A stretch of DNA of 6,228 nt, from contig JACNJG010000148.1 in NCBI GenBank assembly GCA_014382685.1, forward strand, positions 1 to 6,228, written 5' to 3'. Of this stretch, positions 1 through 5,450 are shown piece after piece. The notes beneath the pieces are model-generated. The model had not been told where the DNA came from and searched no databases. It saw nothing but the letters and a program-made list of their open reading frames with translations. Numbering within the stretch: position 1 is the stretch's first letter; every line of letters starts with the position of its first letter. The DNA is from Candidatus Cloacimonadota bacterium (GTDB lineage: Bacteria > Cloacimonadota > Cloacimonadia > JGIOTU-2). Both the position numbers and the translations under genes were made by a program.

Positions 1-1
1 G

Positions 2-67
2 AATATAGCTGAGACCATGATTGTTGAAAGTATAGAATTGACGATAAAAGAAAATCTAGGAGAATAA
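2..67 (+). CDS. 3' end of an unidentified upstream gene (partial)
   Basis: One forward frame is open from base 2 to a TAA at 65-67; the other two forward frames hit stops within the first 12 bases. The tail reads NIAETMIVESIELTIKENLG then E and stop. The stop lies one base before the helicase ATG at 69, and the helicase Shine-Dalgarno AGGAG (58-62) sits inside these last codons, which is typical of tightly packed phage operons and suggests translational coupling. The visible 21 residues are too few to name a family. A tiny ORF starting at the ATG at 17 is the alternative, but the spacing favours a longer gene entering from outside the window. Confidence 0.5.
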   Translation, partial: NIAETMIVESIELTIKENLGE

Positions 68-68
68 A

Positions 69-1394
69 ATGACCGACTCCACCCACTTACCTCCTCACGA
101 TCTGAATGCGGAGGGCGCTGTGCTCTCTGCTATGATGCTGGAAGAATGGGCTACCGCACGAGGGTTGGAACTGCTCTGTGAAGAATATTTCTACAAAGCT
201 GCCCACAAATACATCTTCCGTGCTATCCACGACCTGTTCAATAAAAATATCGAGATTGATCTGATAACCATTATCCACGAAATGAAGAGCAAGAATGTGT
301 TCGAGAAAAGCGGAGGTACTGCATATCTTACAGAGGTGCAGGATGTTGTCTCATCTAGTGCTTCGATAGAAACCCATGCACAGATCGTCATAGAGAAAGC
401 AGTGCTTCGGCGATTGATAACTACAGCGAGCACTATCCTCGAAGAGTGCCATTCCACAGATAAAGGTGGCAAGGACATCATAGAACATGCAGAGAAGCAG
501 ATATTCGATGTGTCCGACGGGCTTGATCGGCATGGATTCCGAAGCATATCACAGACACTTCCTGGCACGTTGAGGCGCATGGATGAAGTGGCGAAACGAA
601 AAAATATGGTGATCGGCGTGCCGAGTGGAATACCTGAACTTGACCGGATCACTGGCGGATTTATAGAGAACTGCCTGTATGTGGTGGCTGCACGTCCAAG
701 TATGGGAAAAACCGCACTTGCCCTGAATTTTGCATACAACGCAGCGGTTCGTGACGGCAAGAGCATCGGGCTGATCTCACTTGAGACAGATAAGAATATG
801 ATCAACTTGCGAATGCTCTCTATCGGGTCCAGAGTTTCCATGTTCAAGCTGATGACCGGATATAATTTCTCAAAAGAGGATCAGCTTATGATCTCTAAAA
901 CAGCAGAGAAGATAGGGGATATACAATTCTACTGCGACGACAACAGCAATACCACGATGACCGATGTTCGCTCACGGGCACGGCGTCTCAAATATGAGCA
1001 TGGGGTCGATATGCTCATCATAGATTATATGCAGCTTTTGATACCTACTGTTCGGAGTACCAGCACACAGCGAGAAATTGCCGAGATTTCACGCTCCTTG
1101 AAAATGCTTTGTAAGGATCTGCACATTCCGGTTATTGCTATCTCACAGCTTTCAAGAGGACCGGAAACACGGCAGGATAAACGTCCAACACTTGCAGATC
1201 TTCGTGATAGCGGTGCAATCGAGCAGGATGCGGATGTGGTATTTCTGCTGTACCGTGATGATTATTATAACAAGGACAATTCCGAGAAGCCGGGAATCGC
1301 AGAGATCGAGATTGCGAAGAATAAGAACGGAGCAACCGGCAAGATCGAGATGTACTTTGTGAAAGAATGTATGCGGTTCGAGAGGTTGGCGTGA
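69..1394 (+). CDS. dnaB: Replicative DNA helicase, DnaB family (phage type)
   Basis: This is a hexameric ATP-dependent 5'-3' helicase that would encircle the lagging-strand template at the phage replication fork and work with a primase. The N-terminal DnaB domain (about residues 8-110) opens with the family pattern NAEGAVLSAM and later has EEYFYKAAHKYIF. The RecA-like ATPase domain begins around residue 180 with GVPSGIPELD (183-192). The Walker A motif ARPSMGKT is at 208-215, the catalytic Glu of SLET is E239, Walker B MLIIDYMQLL starts at 315 with D319, SQLSR is at 359-363, and the GAIEQDADVV segment near the C-terminus supplies conserved nucleotide-site and inter-subunit residues. At 441 aa it is close to family length (E. 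coli DnaB is 471), so it looks intact. AGGAG at 58-62, six bases upstream, supports the ATG at 69. No loader or primase gene is visible here, so those functions may lie upstream or come from the host. Confidence 0.97.
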   Translation: MTDSTHLPPHDLNAEGAVLSAMMLEEWATARGLELLCEEYFYKAAHKYIFRAIHDLFNKNIEIDLITIIHEMKSKNVFEKSGGTAYLTEVQDVVSSSASIETHAQIVIEKAVLRRLITTASTILEECHSTDKGGKDIIEHAEKQIFDVSDGLDRHGFRSISQTLPGTLRRMDEVAKRKNMVIGVPSGIPELDRITGGFIENCLYVVAARPSMGKTALALNFAYNAAVRDGKSIGLISLETDKNMINLRMLSIGSRVSMFKLMTGYNFSKEDQLMISKTAEKIGDIQFYCDDNSNTTMTDVRSRARRLKYEHGVDMLIIDYMQLLIPTVRSTSTQREIAEISRSLKMLCKDLHIPVIAISQLSRGPETRQDKRPTLADLRDSGAIEQDADVVFLLYRDDYYNKDNSEKPGIAEIEIAKNKNGATGKIEMYFVKECMRFERLA

Positions 1395-1400
1395 TCCGGC

Positions 1401-1485
1401 AAGGGAAAAGGGAAAAGGGAAAAGGGAAAAGGGAAAAGGGAAAAGGGAAAAGAAAAAAGCAAAAAGAAAAAAGAAAAAAGAAAAA
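1401..1485 (+). other. 85-nt polypurine tract
   Basis: Every base from 1401 to 1485 is A or G except a single C at 1460. The first part is the GGGAAAA array; the rest decays into A-runs separated by single G residues. It starts seven bases after the helicase stop. Long homopurine tracts can adopt triplex structures and are prone to polymerase slippage; whether this one does is inference. Confidence 0.9.
1403..1451 (+). repeat. Heptanucleotide tandem repeat (GGGAAAA) x7
   Basis: Seven perfect consecutive copies of GGGAAAA occupy the gap between the helicase stop and the peptidase start. The unit length is not a multiple of three, so gain or loss of a copy shifts every reading frame that crosses it. 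Seven GGG runs separated by four bases also satisfy the usual G-quadruplex pattern on the + (mRNA) strand. The peptidase frame happens to be open right through the array from an ATG at 1367 inside the helicase gene, giving a low-complexity Lys/Arg/Gly/Glu peptide with a seven-residue period. I read that as translated repeat and not as a real N-terminus. Confidence 0.95.
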
Positions 1486-1497
1486 TACTCAGAGGTT

Positions 1498-1543
1498 TCA
1501 GCGAAGTCCTTTGCGGTCTTTGCGTGGAATCTCTGTGTGGAAT
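1498..1543 (+). repeat. Dispersed ~46-nt repeat, copy A
   Basis: This stretch, containing CTTTGCGGTCTTTGCGTGG, aligns without gaps to 2586-2631 in the same orientation, with 37 of 46 positions identical by my count. Weaker similarity continues about seven bases upstream. Differences are spread over all codon positions, so shared protein coding does not explain the match. It lies directly ahead of the AGGAGG of the C39-like gene and thus forms its 5' leader. It resembles small intergenic repeats of bacterial chromosomes, but I cannot name the family. Confidence 0.8.
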
Positions 1544-1545
1544 TT

Positions 1546-1551
1546 AGGAGG
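1546..1551 (+). promoter_or_regulatory. Shine-Dalgarno AGGAGG deciding the C39-like start
   Basis: A perfect AGGAGG four bases before the ATG at 1556 marks this as the true start, in preference to the in-frame ATG at 1367 that lies inside the helicase gene and would add 63 repeat-derived residues. Confidence 0.85.
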
Positions 1552-1555
1552 CACT

Positions 1556-2116
1556 ATGCCGAAAAAGAAAATAACTCCCTTATGGCAAGGGAATAAGTAT
1601 TGGGCGGATGCTGTGGTTGGTATTTTACCATACAATGTTACAGCAAAATACAAAAAGGAAAACACCATCGCAAAAATAGGATGTTTAGTCACGTGCTATT
1701 GTATGCTGTTGCAATATCTTACAGGCATTGAGTGGTATCCGGATCAGCTTAATTATTTACTCAAAAGACATGGCGGCTTTGATAAGAATTTAGTTGTTCA
1801 CTCATCAATATCATATCTGTTCAATGAATTTATTTTTGGTGGATTATATCTTTGCAAGGATGTTCCTGCACCGGTATCGGATATAACTCTTATGCTTCCC
1901 ACGATCATCAAAATAGACTATGATCCTCATACCACTCAGATCGAAGGACACTGGGTGCTTGCAATGGAAAAAGGAAAAGACAGGGATGACTATCTTATTG
2001 CAGATCCGCTATCGGGACAAATAGAATGGCTACTTGGCAAATACGGCAAAAAGGGATGGAATCTGGAGAGGATTATATTGGCAGCGGTGAATAGAAAAAA
2101 TATAACCACGAATTAA
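1556..2116 (+). CDS. C39-like cysteine peptidase (Peptidase_C39_2 type)
   Basis: This 186-aa protein has the layout of small papain-fold C39-like peptidases. The candidate nucleophile is C43 in IAKIGCLVTCYCMLL, matching the family pattern of a Gly-Cys-x-x-Thr helix start followed by a hydrophobic segment. The candidate His is H132 in GHWVLAM, and the Asp is D150 in the typical YLIADPLSG strand. The central PDQLNYLLKRHGGF resembles the segment that follows the nucleophile helix in such proteins. There is no signal peptide or membrane segment, so the protein would act in the cytoplasm or be carried in the virion. Family members cleave Gly-Gly leader peptides or act on peptide bonds in other targets; phage versions are often assumed to degrade cell wall. 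Here there is no wall-binding domain and no adjacent holin, so lysin, virion-associated hydrolase or accessory peptidase all remain possible. The family call is fairly secure; the role is not. Confidence 0.8.
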   Translation: MPKKKITPLWQGNKYWADAVVGILPYNVTAKYKKENTIAKIGCLVTCYCMLLQYLTGIEWYPDQLNYLLKRHGGFDKNLVVHSSISYLFNEFIFGGLYLCKDVPAPVSDITLMLPTIIKIDYDPHTTQIEGHWVLAMEKGKDRDDYLIADPLSGQIEWLLGKYGKKGWNLERIILAAVNRKNITTN

Positions 2117-2132
2117 CACGAAAGGACACGAA
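2107..2132 (+). repeat. CACGAA repeat, three copies at 10-nt spacing
   Basis: CACGAA occurs at 2107-2112, 2117-2122 and 2127-2132, exactly one helical turn apart, within CCACGAATTAACACGAAAGG. The first spacer contains the TAA stop of the C39-like gene. The second contains AAGGA (2122-2126), which serves as Shine-Dalgarno for the ATG at 2133. The 12-mer AATTAACACGAA (2111-2122) recurs exactly at 2177-2188 inside the next gene. Similar CACGAATTAACACGAA strings occur between genes in several uncultured bacterial genomes as I remember them, but I could not check this. Confidence 0.85.
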
Positions 2133-2396
2133 ATGAAAAAGTCAAAAGAAATGGAAAATAGAATAATGGGTAAAATAATTAACACGAATTTACATGCCAG
2201 TTTCTTAACTGCAAATCAGATAAAAGACGGATGGTATGCTAATGTCAATAAAACTTATATATTCAAAAATAAAGACGAGTTGCTAAAATTCATAAAAGAA
2301 AATGGATACGAGATCAATCATAATATTTCTGATATTAATACAATAAAAGCATATAATTTTTGCCCTGATAGTATCGCCAAAAAAAAGAAAGTGTAA
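2133..2396 (+). CDS. Hypothetical protein, 87 aa
   Basis: I do not recognise this protein. It is a soluble, lysine- and asparagine-rich polypeptide with no cysteine pair and no membrane segment. The central part, GWYANVNKTYIFKNKDELLKF, looks like a small alpha/beta fold in which a strand is followed by an amphipathic helix. It ends in the basic run AKKKKV. The ATG at 2133 has AAGGA six bases upstream; ATG codons at 2151 and 2166 are in frame but lack a comparable site. The gene is clearly more A-rich than the helicase and terminase genes, which suggests separate acquisition with the surrounding repeats. It begins 16 bases after the C39-like stop and is probably co-transcribed with it. Confidence 0.6.
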   Translation: MKKSKEMENRIMGKIINTNLHASFLTANQIKDGWYANVNKTYIFKNKDELLKFIKENGYEINHNISDINTIKAYNFCPDSIAKKKKV

Positions 2397-2417
2397 AACA
2401 ACAAAGGGTGGTCGGCG

Positions 2418-2651
2418 ATGTGTAAGTTAAAACCATACATTACATCACTATCAGTTAATCAGGAAATCATAGACGTGCTTCCGGCTGCCCTTATTTTGAA
2501 AATGGAAAATTTACAGGGGCGTTCCCAAACAGGGGTTTGGGAACGAGAAGTTTGGCGGGGTTTGGGAACGAGAAGTTTAGCGATCTCAACGAAGCCCTTT
2601 GCTGTTTCGGCGTGGAATTTCTGTGCGGAAAATAAAAAAATAAAAAAATAA
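2418..2651 (+). CDS. Doubtful 77-aa ORF, C-terminal half made of repeat sequence
   Basis: The ORF has an ATG at 2418 preceded by GGGTGG (2406-2411), a passable ribosome site, and begins 21 bases after the previous stop. The first ~33 residues (MCKLKPYITSLSVNQEII through KMENL) could be a real but truncated gene. From about 2515 onward the reading frame runs through the palindromic repeat, the 46-nt repeat copy B and an A-rich tail, giving GVWEREVWRGLGTRS and KPFAVSAWNFCAEN. That half is best explained as repeat sequence that happens to stay open. I recognise no family. It is either a short gene broken by repeat insertion or not a gene at all. Confidence 0.3.
   Translation: MCKLKPYITSLSVNQEIIDVLPAALILKMENLQGRSQTGVWEREVWRGLGTRSLAISTKPFAVSAWNFCAENKKIKK
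2520..2581 (+). repeat. Palindromic element with tandemly duplicated right arm
   Basis: CGTTCCCAAAC (2520-2530) and GTTTGGGAACG (2535-2545) form a perfect 11-bp inverted repeat around a four-base AGGG loop. The right arm with its flank is then duplicated: 2532-2556 and 2557-2581 are 25-nt direct copies differing at one base (2554 versus 2579). The left arm can therefore pair with either right arm. There is no T-run after it, so it is not a standard intrinsic terminator. The form resembles REP-like small palindromic repeats of bacterial chromosomes, which are normally moved by a separate transposase; none is encoded here. Confidence 0.9.
2586..2631 (+). repeat. Dispersed ~46-nt repeat, copy B
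   Basis: This is the direct-orientation partner of 1498-1543, identical at 37 of 46 aligned positions with no gaps. It starts four bases after the palindromic element, so the two may travel as one composite. It is followed by two TAAAAAAA units (2633-2648). Together with copy A it brackets about 1 kb holding the C39-like gene, the 87-aa orphan and the start of the doubtful ORF. Confidence 0.8.
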
Positions 2652-2656
2652 TTACA

Positions 2657-2736
2657 ATATAGACAAAACCCAGAAAGTGTAGATAAAAAAACATCAAATG
2701 CCGATGGGATAAAGACAAAAACATATAGACAAAAAC
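2657..2736 (+). repeat. AGACAAAA copies in A-rich non-coding leader
   Basis: The interval from 2652 to 2835 has no credible gene and is strongly A/T-rich. AGACAAAA occurs at 2661-2668, 2713-2720 and 2727-2734, with a variant AGATAAAA at 2681-2688. Two copies extend to ATATAGACAAAA (2657-2668 and 2723-2734), and AGACAAAAAC is directly repeated with a 14-nt period (2713-2722, 2727-2736). They could be binding sites for a regulator of the downstream terminase operon, iteron-like sites, or simply low-complexity decay. The A-richness makes the last option a serious contender. Confidence 0.45.
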
Positions 2737-2749
2737 TTATACTGTACAC

Positions 2750-2771
2750 CTTTTTATTTTTAAAAAGTTTT
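2750..2771 (+). terminator. Weak A/T hairpin followed by TTTT
   Basis: CTTTTTA (2750-2756) and TAAAAAG (2761-2767) form a perfect 7-bp stem around a TTTT loop, followed by four T residues (2768-2771). The position, between the accessory genes and the packaging operon, suits a terminator. The stem has only one G-C pair, so any termination would be inefficient, and chance formation in such A/T-rich DNA is likely. Confidence 0.2.
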
Positions 2772-2794
2772 GTAACTTCCTTTATATCAATTAC

Positions 2795-2822
2795 TTGACA
2801 GGATTATTTTCGGGCTTATCTT
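2795..2822 (+). promoter_or_regulatory. Candidate sigma-70 promoter for the terminase genes
   Basis: A perfect -35 hexamer TTGACA (2795-2800) is followed after 16 bases by TATCTT (2817-2822), a four-of-six match to TATAAT. It would start transcription near 2829, only a few bases before the ATG at 2836, and no clear Shine-Dalgarno fits between them. TATAAG at 2827-2832 is a better hexamer but is 26 bases from the -35 and would start transcription inside the gene. The location at the head of the packaging block is what makes the candidate credible. Confidence 0.4.
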
Positions 2823-2835
2823 TTTGTATAAGATT

Positions 2836-3759
2836 ATGAAAGAGCAAAAAGAGCACTCGAAAAAGTTCCTGCACTTCTGGTGTACGAACTGCCAATTCTA
2901 CTGGCAAACAGACCGGTATGAAGAGGTGGAGAATCCCGTCAATGACGACTACCCTTATATTGCACCCTGTCCGAAATGCAAGACAAATGTTGCAAATACC
3001 CATCATGGGACTAAGAACCTTCTTCATGCAAGGGGCAAAGAAACGGGACCACGAACAGAGGAAGGGAAACAACGAGCATCCATGAATGCGTTCAAGACTG
3101 GATTTTACAGTAAAAAATCGAGTATGCTTGCTCCTGCTCTTTATAAAAAATATGCAGAATGCGGTATCAAATCCGAGCAAGAAGATGAGGACGGCAAAAT
3201 ATATAAGAGATTTGAACCAACCTGTGAATATGCAGAGCAGTGTCAGCGTGGCAATCTGAAATACTGTCCTCACCAGCTCAATCTTATGATCAAAGTCCTT
3301 GCTGCATACCAAAATGGCGACATTGCTGAGATAAAAAATCTTGCAGGGATATCACAAGGTCGGGTGCATGTACTTCTCAATAATTTTTATTTCGATGTGA
3401 TCAACGAGGGTGTTACCATTACGGATGTCACAAAGGGCGGTTTCACTACAAAGGCACATCCCCTTCTCGATCAGATCGCAAAGTTCATGGGCATTGCAGG
3501 GCTTACCTCGGATCAGCAGCAGATGAACCCGAAGAATAGAGAACCTGGTGAGATCGATCCAAAAGGCAACCTGCCATTCGAAGGTGATCCAAAAGATTTC
3601 ATCTCTATGATGGCATTCCAGATCGGACAAGCAACTCAAAAAATGCTCAATACCATAAAGGAAAAAAAGCAGGAAGAGGAAGCAGTCGAGCACGAAGAGA
3701 AGCAGGTAGAGGTCGGACCGGCAGAGAACCCATTTCCCACAAATAAAAATGACTTATGA
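2836..3759 (+). CDS. terS: Terminase small subunit-like protein with two Cys clusters
   Basis: The role is inferred mainly from position: it lies directly upstream of the large terminase and overlaps it by four bases (ATGA), the usual place for the DNA-recognition subunit. The 307-aa protein begins with a zinc-ribbon-like module (C16xxC19 and C45xxC48). A segment GPRTEEGKQRASMNAFKTGF (71-90) follows, of a kind frequent in phage and bacterial DNA-associated proteins. A second cluster has C130, C136, C144 and H146. The segment after it contains a helix-turn-helix-like stretch (about 162-190, DIAEIKNLAGISQGRVHVLL). Then comes HPLLDQIAKFMGIAGLTSDQ (208-227), similar to the end of P27-type small terminases, and an acidic, charged coiled tail (about 275-297). 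The start is unsettled: ATG 2836 is preferred, and TTG 2824 would add four residues; neither has a strong RBS. It is long for this class. Confidence 0.72.
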   Translation: MKEQKEHSKKFLHFWCTNCQFYWQTDRYEEVENPVNDDYPYIAPCPKCKTNVANTHHGTKNLLHARGKETGPRTEEGKQRASMNAFKTGFYSKKSSMLAPALYKKYAECGIKSEQEDEDGKIYKRFEPTCEYAEQCQRGNLKYCPHQLNLMIKVLAAYQNGDIAEIKNLAGISQGRVHVLLNNFYFDVINEGVTITDVTKGGFTTKAHPLLDQIAKFMGIAGLTSDQQQMNPKNREPGEIDPKGNLPFEGDPKDFISMMAFQIGQATQKMLNTIKEKKQEEEAVEHEEKQVEVGPAENPFPTNKNDL

Positions 3760-5450
3760 AAAAATTAATATTGATATTAGTATTGGTGGTGTGCATGGCA
3801 TCGGTTAGTGTGTCGAATATAGTTGAGAAGAAAATACAGAGCTACAAGACCGATGATGTCGATCAGAAATATCTTTTGTACGCACTCTTCATGAAGGATG
3901 TGTGCAATGTCGATCTATTCCCAACACAGCTTATGCAGGCGGATGATTATTTTCATTCAGATTATACTATCGAAATCAAACCTCCACGTGCAGCAAAATC
4001 GTTCGGCAAGGCAGGCATCAATCTGTATGAATGTGCAACGAATCCATACGAAAATCTAACCATTTATACACCCAAATTTTCCATCGGCAAAGAAGCATAT
4101 ACTTATCAATATAACTTCATCGATCGTTCGGATATTCTGAGCAGATATATACGAGTGAAGAACGGCAAGAAGCAGCTAAGATCCATCGGATATGAGTTTG
4201 ATAACGAGAGCAACTGCAAGATCATAACCATCATCGGCAAAACAGAAGGGCATGAGACATCGATTGCTGATGTTATGGAGTTTGACTTATGGGATTGGGA
4301 AGATTTTGCGAATAAGATGACCAGGCGACTCGGCTCGAAAAACAGGAATGGATTGCCGACACGTATCCGTATTGACGGCACGATCATGGGGCAGGAGAAT
4401 ATTTACAGGATCGTCACAGATCCCAGACTCAAAAAAACATATACGAATCTGATGCGTACACAGCCGAATAATATCCTGAATTTGCCAGAAGGTATTTTGA
4501 TGGATGTGGACATGATGCTTGCTTCCGGTGTGCTCGATAAGAAAATTGTCGATGAGATATTCATTCCGCAGATGACGCCGGATGAGATACAAAGATCACT
4601 TTATCTCAAATTCACAGAATCCACAAACTTCATTCACTCGAAATATCTCCTTGCGGTGATGCGTAAAGCACAGAAATGGGGACTTGAAGGAGTGCCATTT
4701 GAAAAGGGTGGCAGGTACGAATCGAGAGGGATCGTGACCATTGGCTTTGACTGCGGACACGGCGGACAAAAAGTAACCAGCTCGAAATATTCACTACAGG
4801 TATATGAACAGCTCGGCAATTACCGCAGGTGGCTCAACGGCTTTGAATGGTCGCCGGATTATGACGACTCACAGCTTCAAAAAGAGATAGTGGATATTAT
4901 TGCTTTTTATAGACCTCAAGGCGGGTGTGGTGATGCACTCAAACAGAATCTCATTTCATCAATAAATGATATATGCTGGCGTGAAGGACTCACAGACAAA
5001 AACCGAGAGGAGTTCCCAGAGAACAAACCCTCGAACTGGGAACACTGGTTTTTCACACCGCTATGGAACACAGACAAGAATAAACATTTTTATTATGACT
5101 CGTTGCAGCAGGGAATTCATAAAGGCACGTGCTACTATCCCTACTATGACATTATGGATAACAGGCATGAAGCACGAATGATGCGGAAGCTGAAAAAACA
5201 GATGGTAAATATACGAAAAGAAATGACCAAAGGTGCATATCCTCGTTATGTTGCAAGTGACGAAAAGATCGGGGACGATCACACGGATGCAGGAGGTATG
5301 GCATGTTTTTGGTTGGATGAGCATGTGACCAAGCCGATTGATTACGGTTTGATCTCACCATCCGGCAAGCAGACCAAAACTGCCGGATTGACCAGCGATT
5401 CGATACTTTCCGACCTGCATGTATCGAGAGAAAATTTTGATAGTTTTTAG
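3756..5450 (+). CDS. terL: Phage terminase large subunit (packaging ATPase/nuclease)
   Basis: This motor hydrolyses ATP to drive DNA into the prohead and cuts concatemers with a C-terminal RNase H-like nuclease. The ATPase half has a terminase-style Walker A, IKPPRAAKSFGKAG (74-87; K81, S82). The Walker B region is DVMEFDLWDWEDF (172-184), where the usual Asp-Glu pair is not obvious. The coupling motif is DGTIMG (207-212). The nuclease half shows three acidic motifs in order: GFDCGHGG (D332), CGDALKQN (D393), and GDDHTDAGGMA (D507, D508, D511). At 564 aa it is full length. The start overlaps the previous stop as ATGA, indicating coupled translation. Oddly, residues 1-20 (MKKLILILVLVVCMASVSVS) look like a signal peptide or membrane anchor, which is not expected of a terminase. 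An internal ATG at 3795 (M14), with a weak GGTGGTG upstream, would remove most of it. Confidence 0.95.
   Translation: MKKLILILVLVVCMASVSVSNIVEKKIQSYKTDDVDQKYLLYALFMKDVCNVDLFPTQLMQADDYFHSDYTIEIKPPRAAKSFGKAGINLYECATNPYENLTIYTPKFSIGKEAYTYQYNFIDRSDILSRYIRVKNGKKQLRSIGYEFDNESNCKIITIIGKTEGHETSIADVMEFDLWDWEDFANKMTRRLGSKNRNGLPTRIRIDGTIMGQENIYRIVTDPRLKKTYTNLMRTQPNNILNLPEGILMDVDMMLASGVLDKKIVDEIFIPQMTPDEIQRSLYLKFTESTNFIHSKYLLAVMRKAQKWGLEGVPFEKGGRYESRGIVTIGFDCGHGGQKVTSSKYSLQVYEQLGNYRRWLNGFEWSPDYDDSQLQKEIVDIIAFYRPQGGCGDALKQNLISSINDICWREGLTDKNREEFPENKPSNWEHWFFTPLWNTDKNKHFYYDSLQQGIHKGTCYYPYYDIMDNRHEARMMRKLKKQMVNIRKEMTKGAYPRYVASDEKIGDDHTDAGGMACFWLDEHVTKPIDYGLISPSGKQTKTAGLTSDSILSDLHVSRENFDSF

Noticed and set aside
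1..14. 14-nt near match between GAATATAGCTGAGA and 3815-3828 as an attachment-site pair
   Set aside because: One mismatch in 14 bases is expected by chance a few times in a window this size, and the second copy lies inside the large terminase gene.
191..847. 218-aa ORF on the - strand
   Set aside because: It lies entirely inside the helicase gene, is antisense to well-conserved motifs, and its translation shows no recognisable domain.
1367..1555. N-terminal extension of the C39-like protein starting inside the helicase gene
   Set aside because: The 63 residues are translated heptamer and 46-nt repeat, and a strong AGGAGG marks the start at 1556. It is kept only as part of the phase-variation hypothesis.
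2520..2545. Palindrome as a Rho-independent terminator
   Set aside because: The stem is strong but is followed by GAGAAG and not by a T-run, and the arm is duplicated, which fits a repeat element better.
2520..2581. CRISPR array from the repeated GTTTGGGAACG units
   Set aside because: The copies are directly adjacent 25-nt tandems with no unique spacers, there are only two, and no cas gene is present.
2459..2749. 96-aa ORF on the - strand across the repeats
   Set aside because: It is made of the reverse complement of the palindrome, repeat copy B and A-rich tracts, and has no family resemblance.
2791..3312. 173-aa ORF on the - strand with hydrophobic stretches
   Set aside because: It is antisense to the cysteine-cluster half of the terminase small subunit-like gene; the apparent membrane segments are reverse complements of charged, Lys/Glu-rich codons.
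4287..4592. 101-aa ORF on the - strand
   Set aside because: It is antisense to the large terminase, has no ribosome site that I can see and no recognisable motif.
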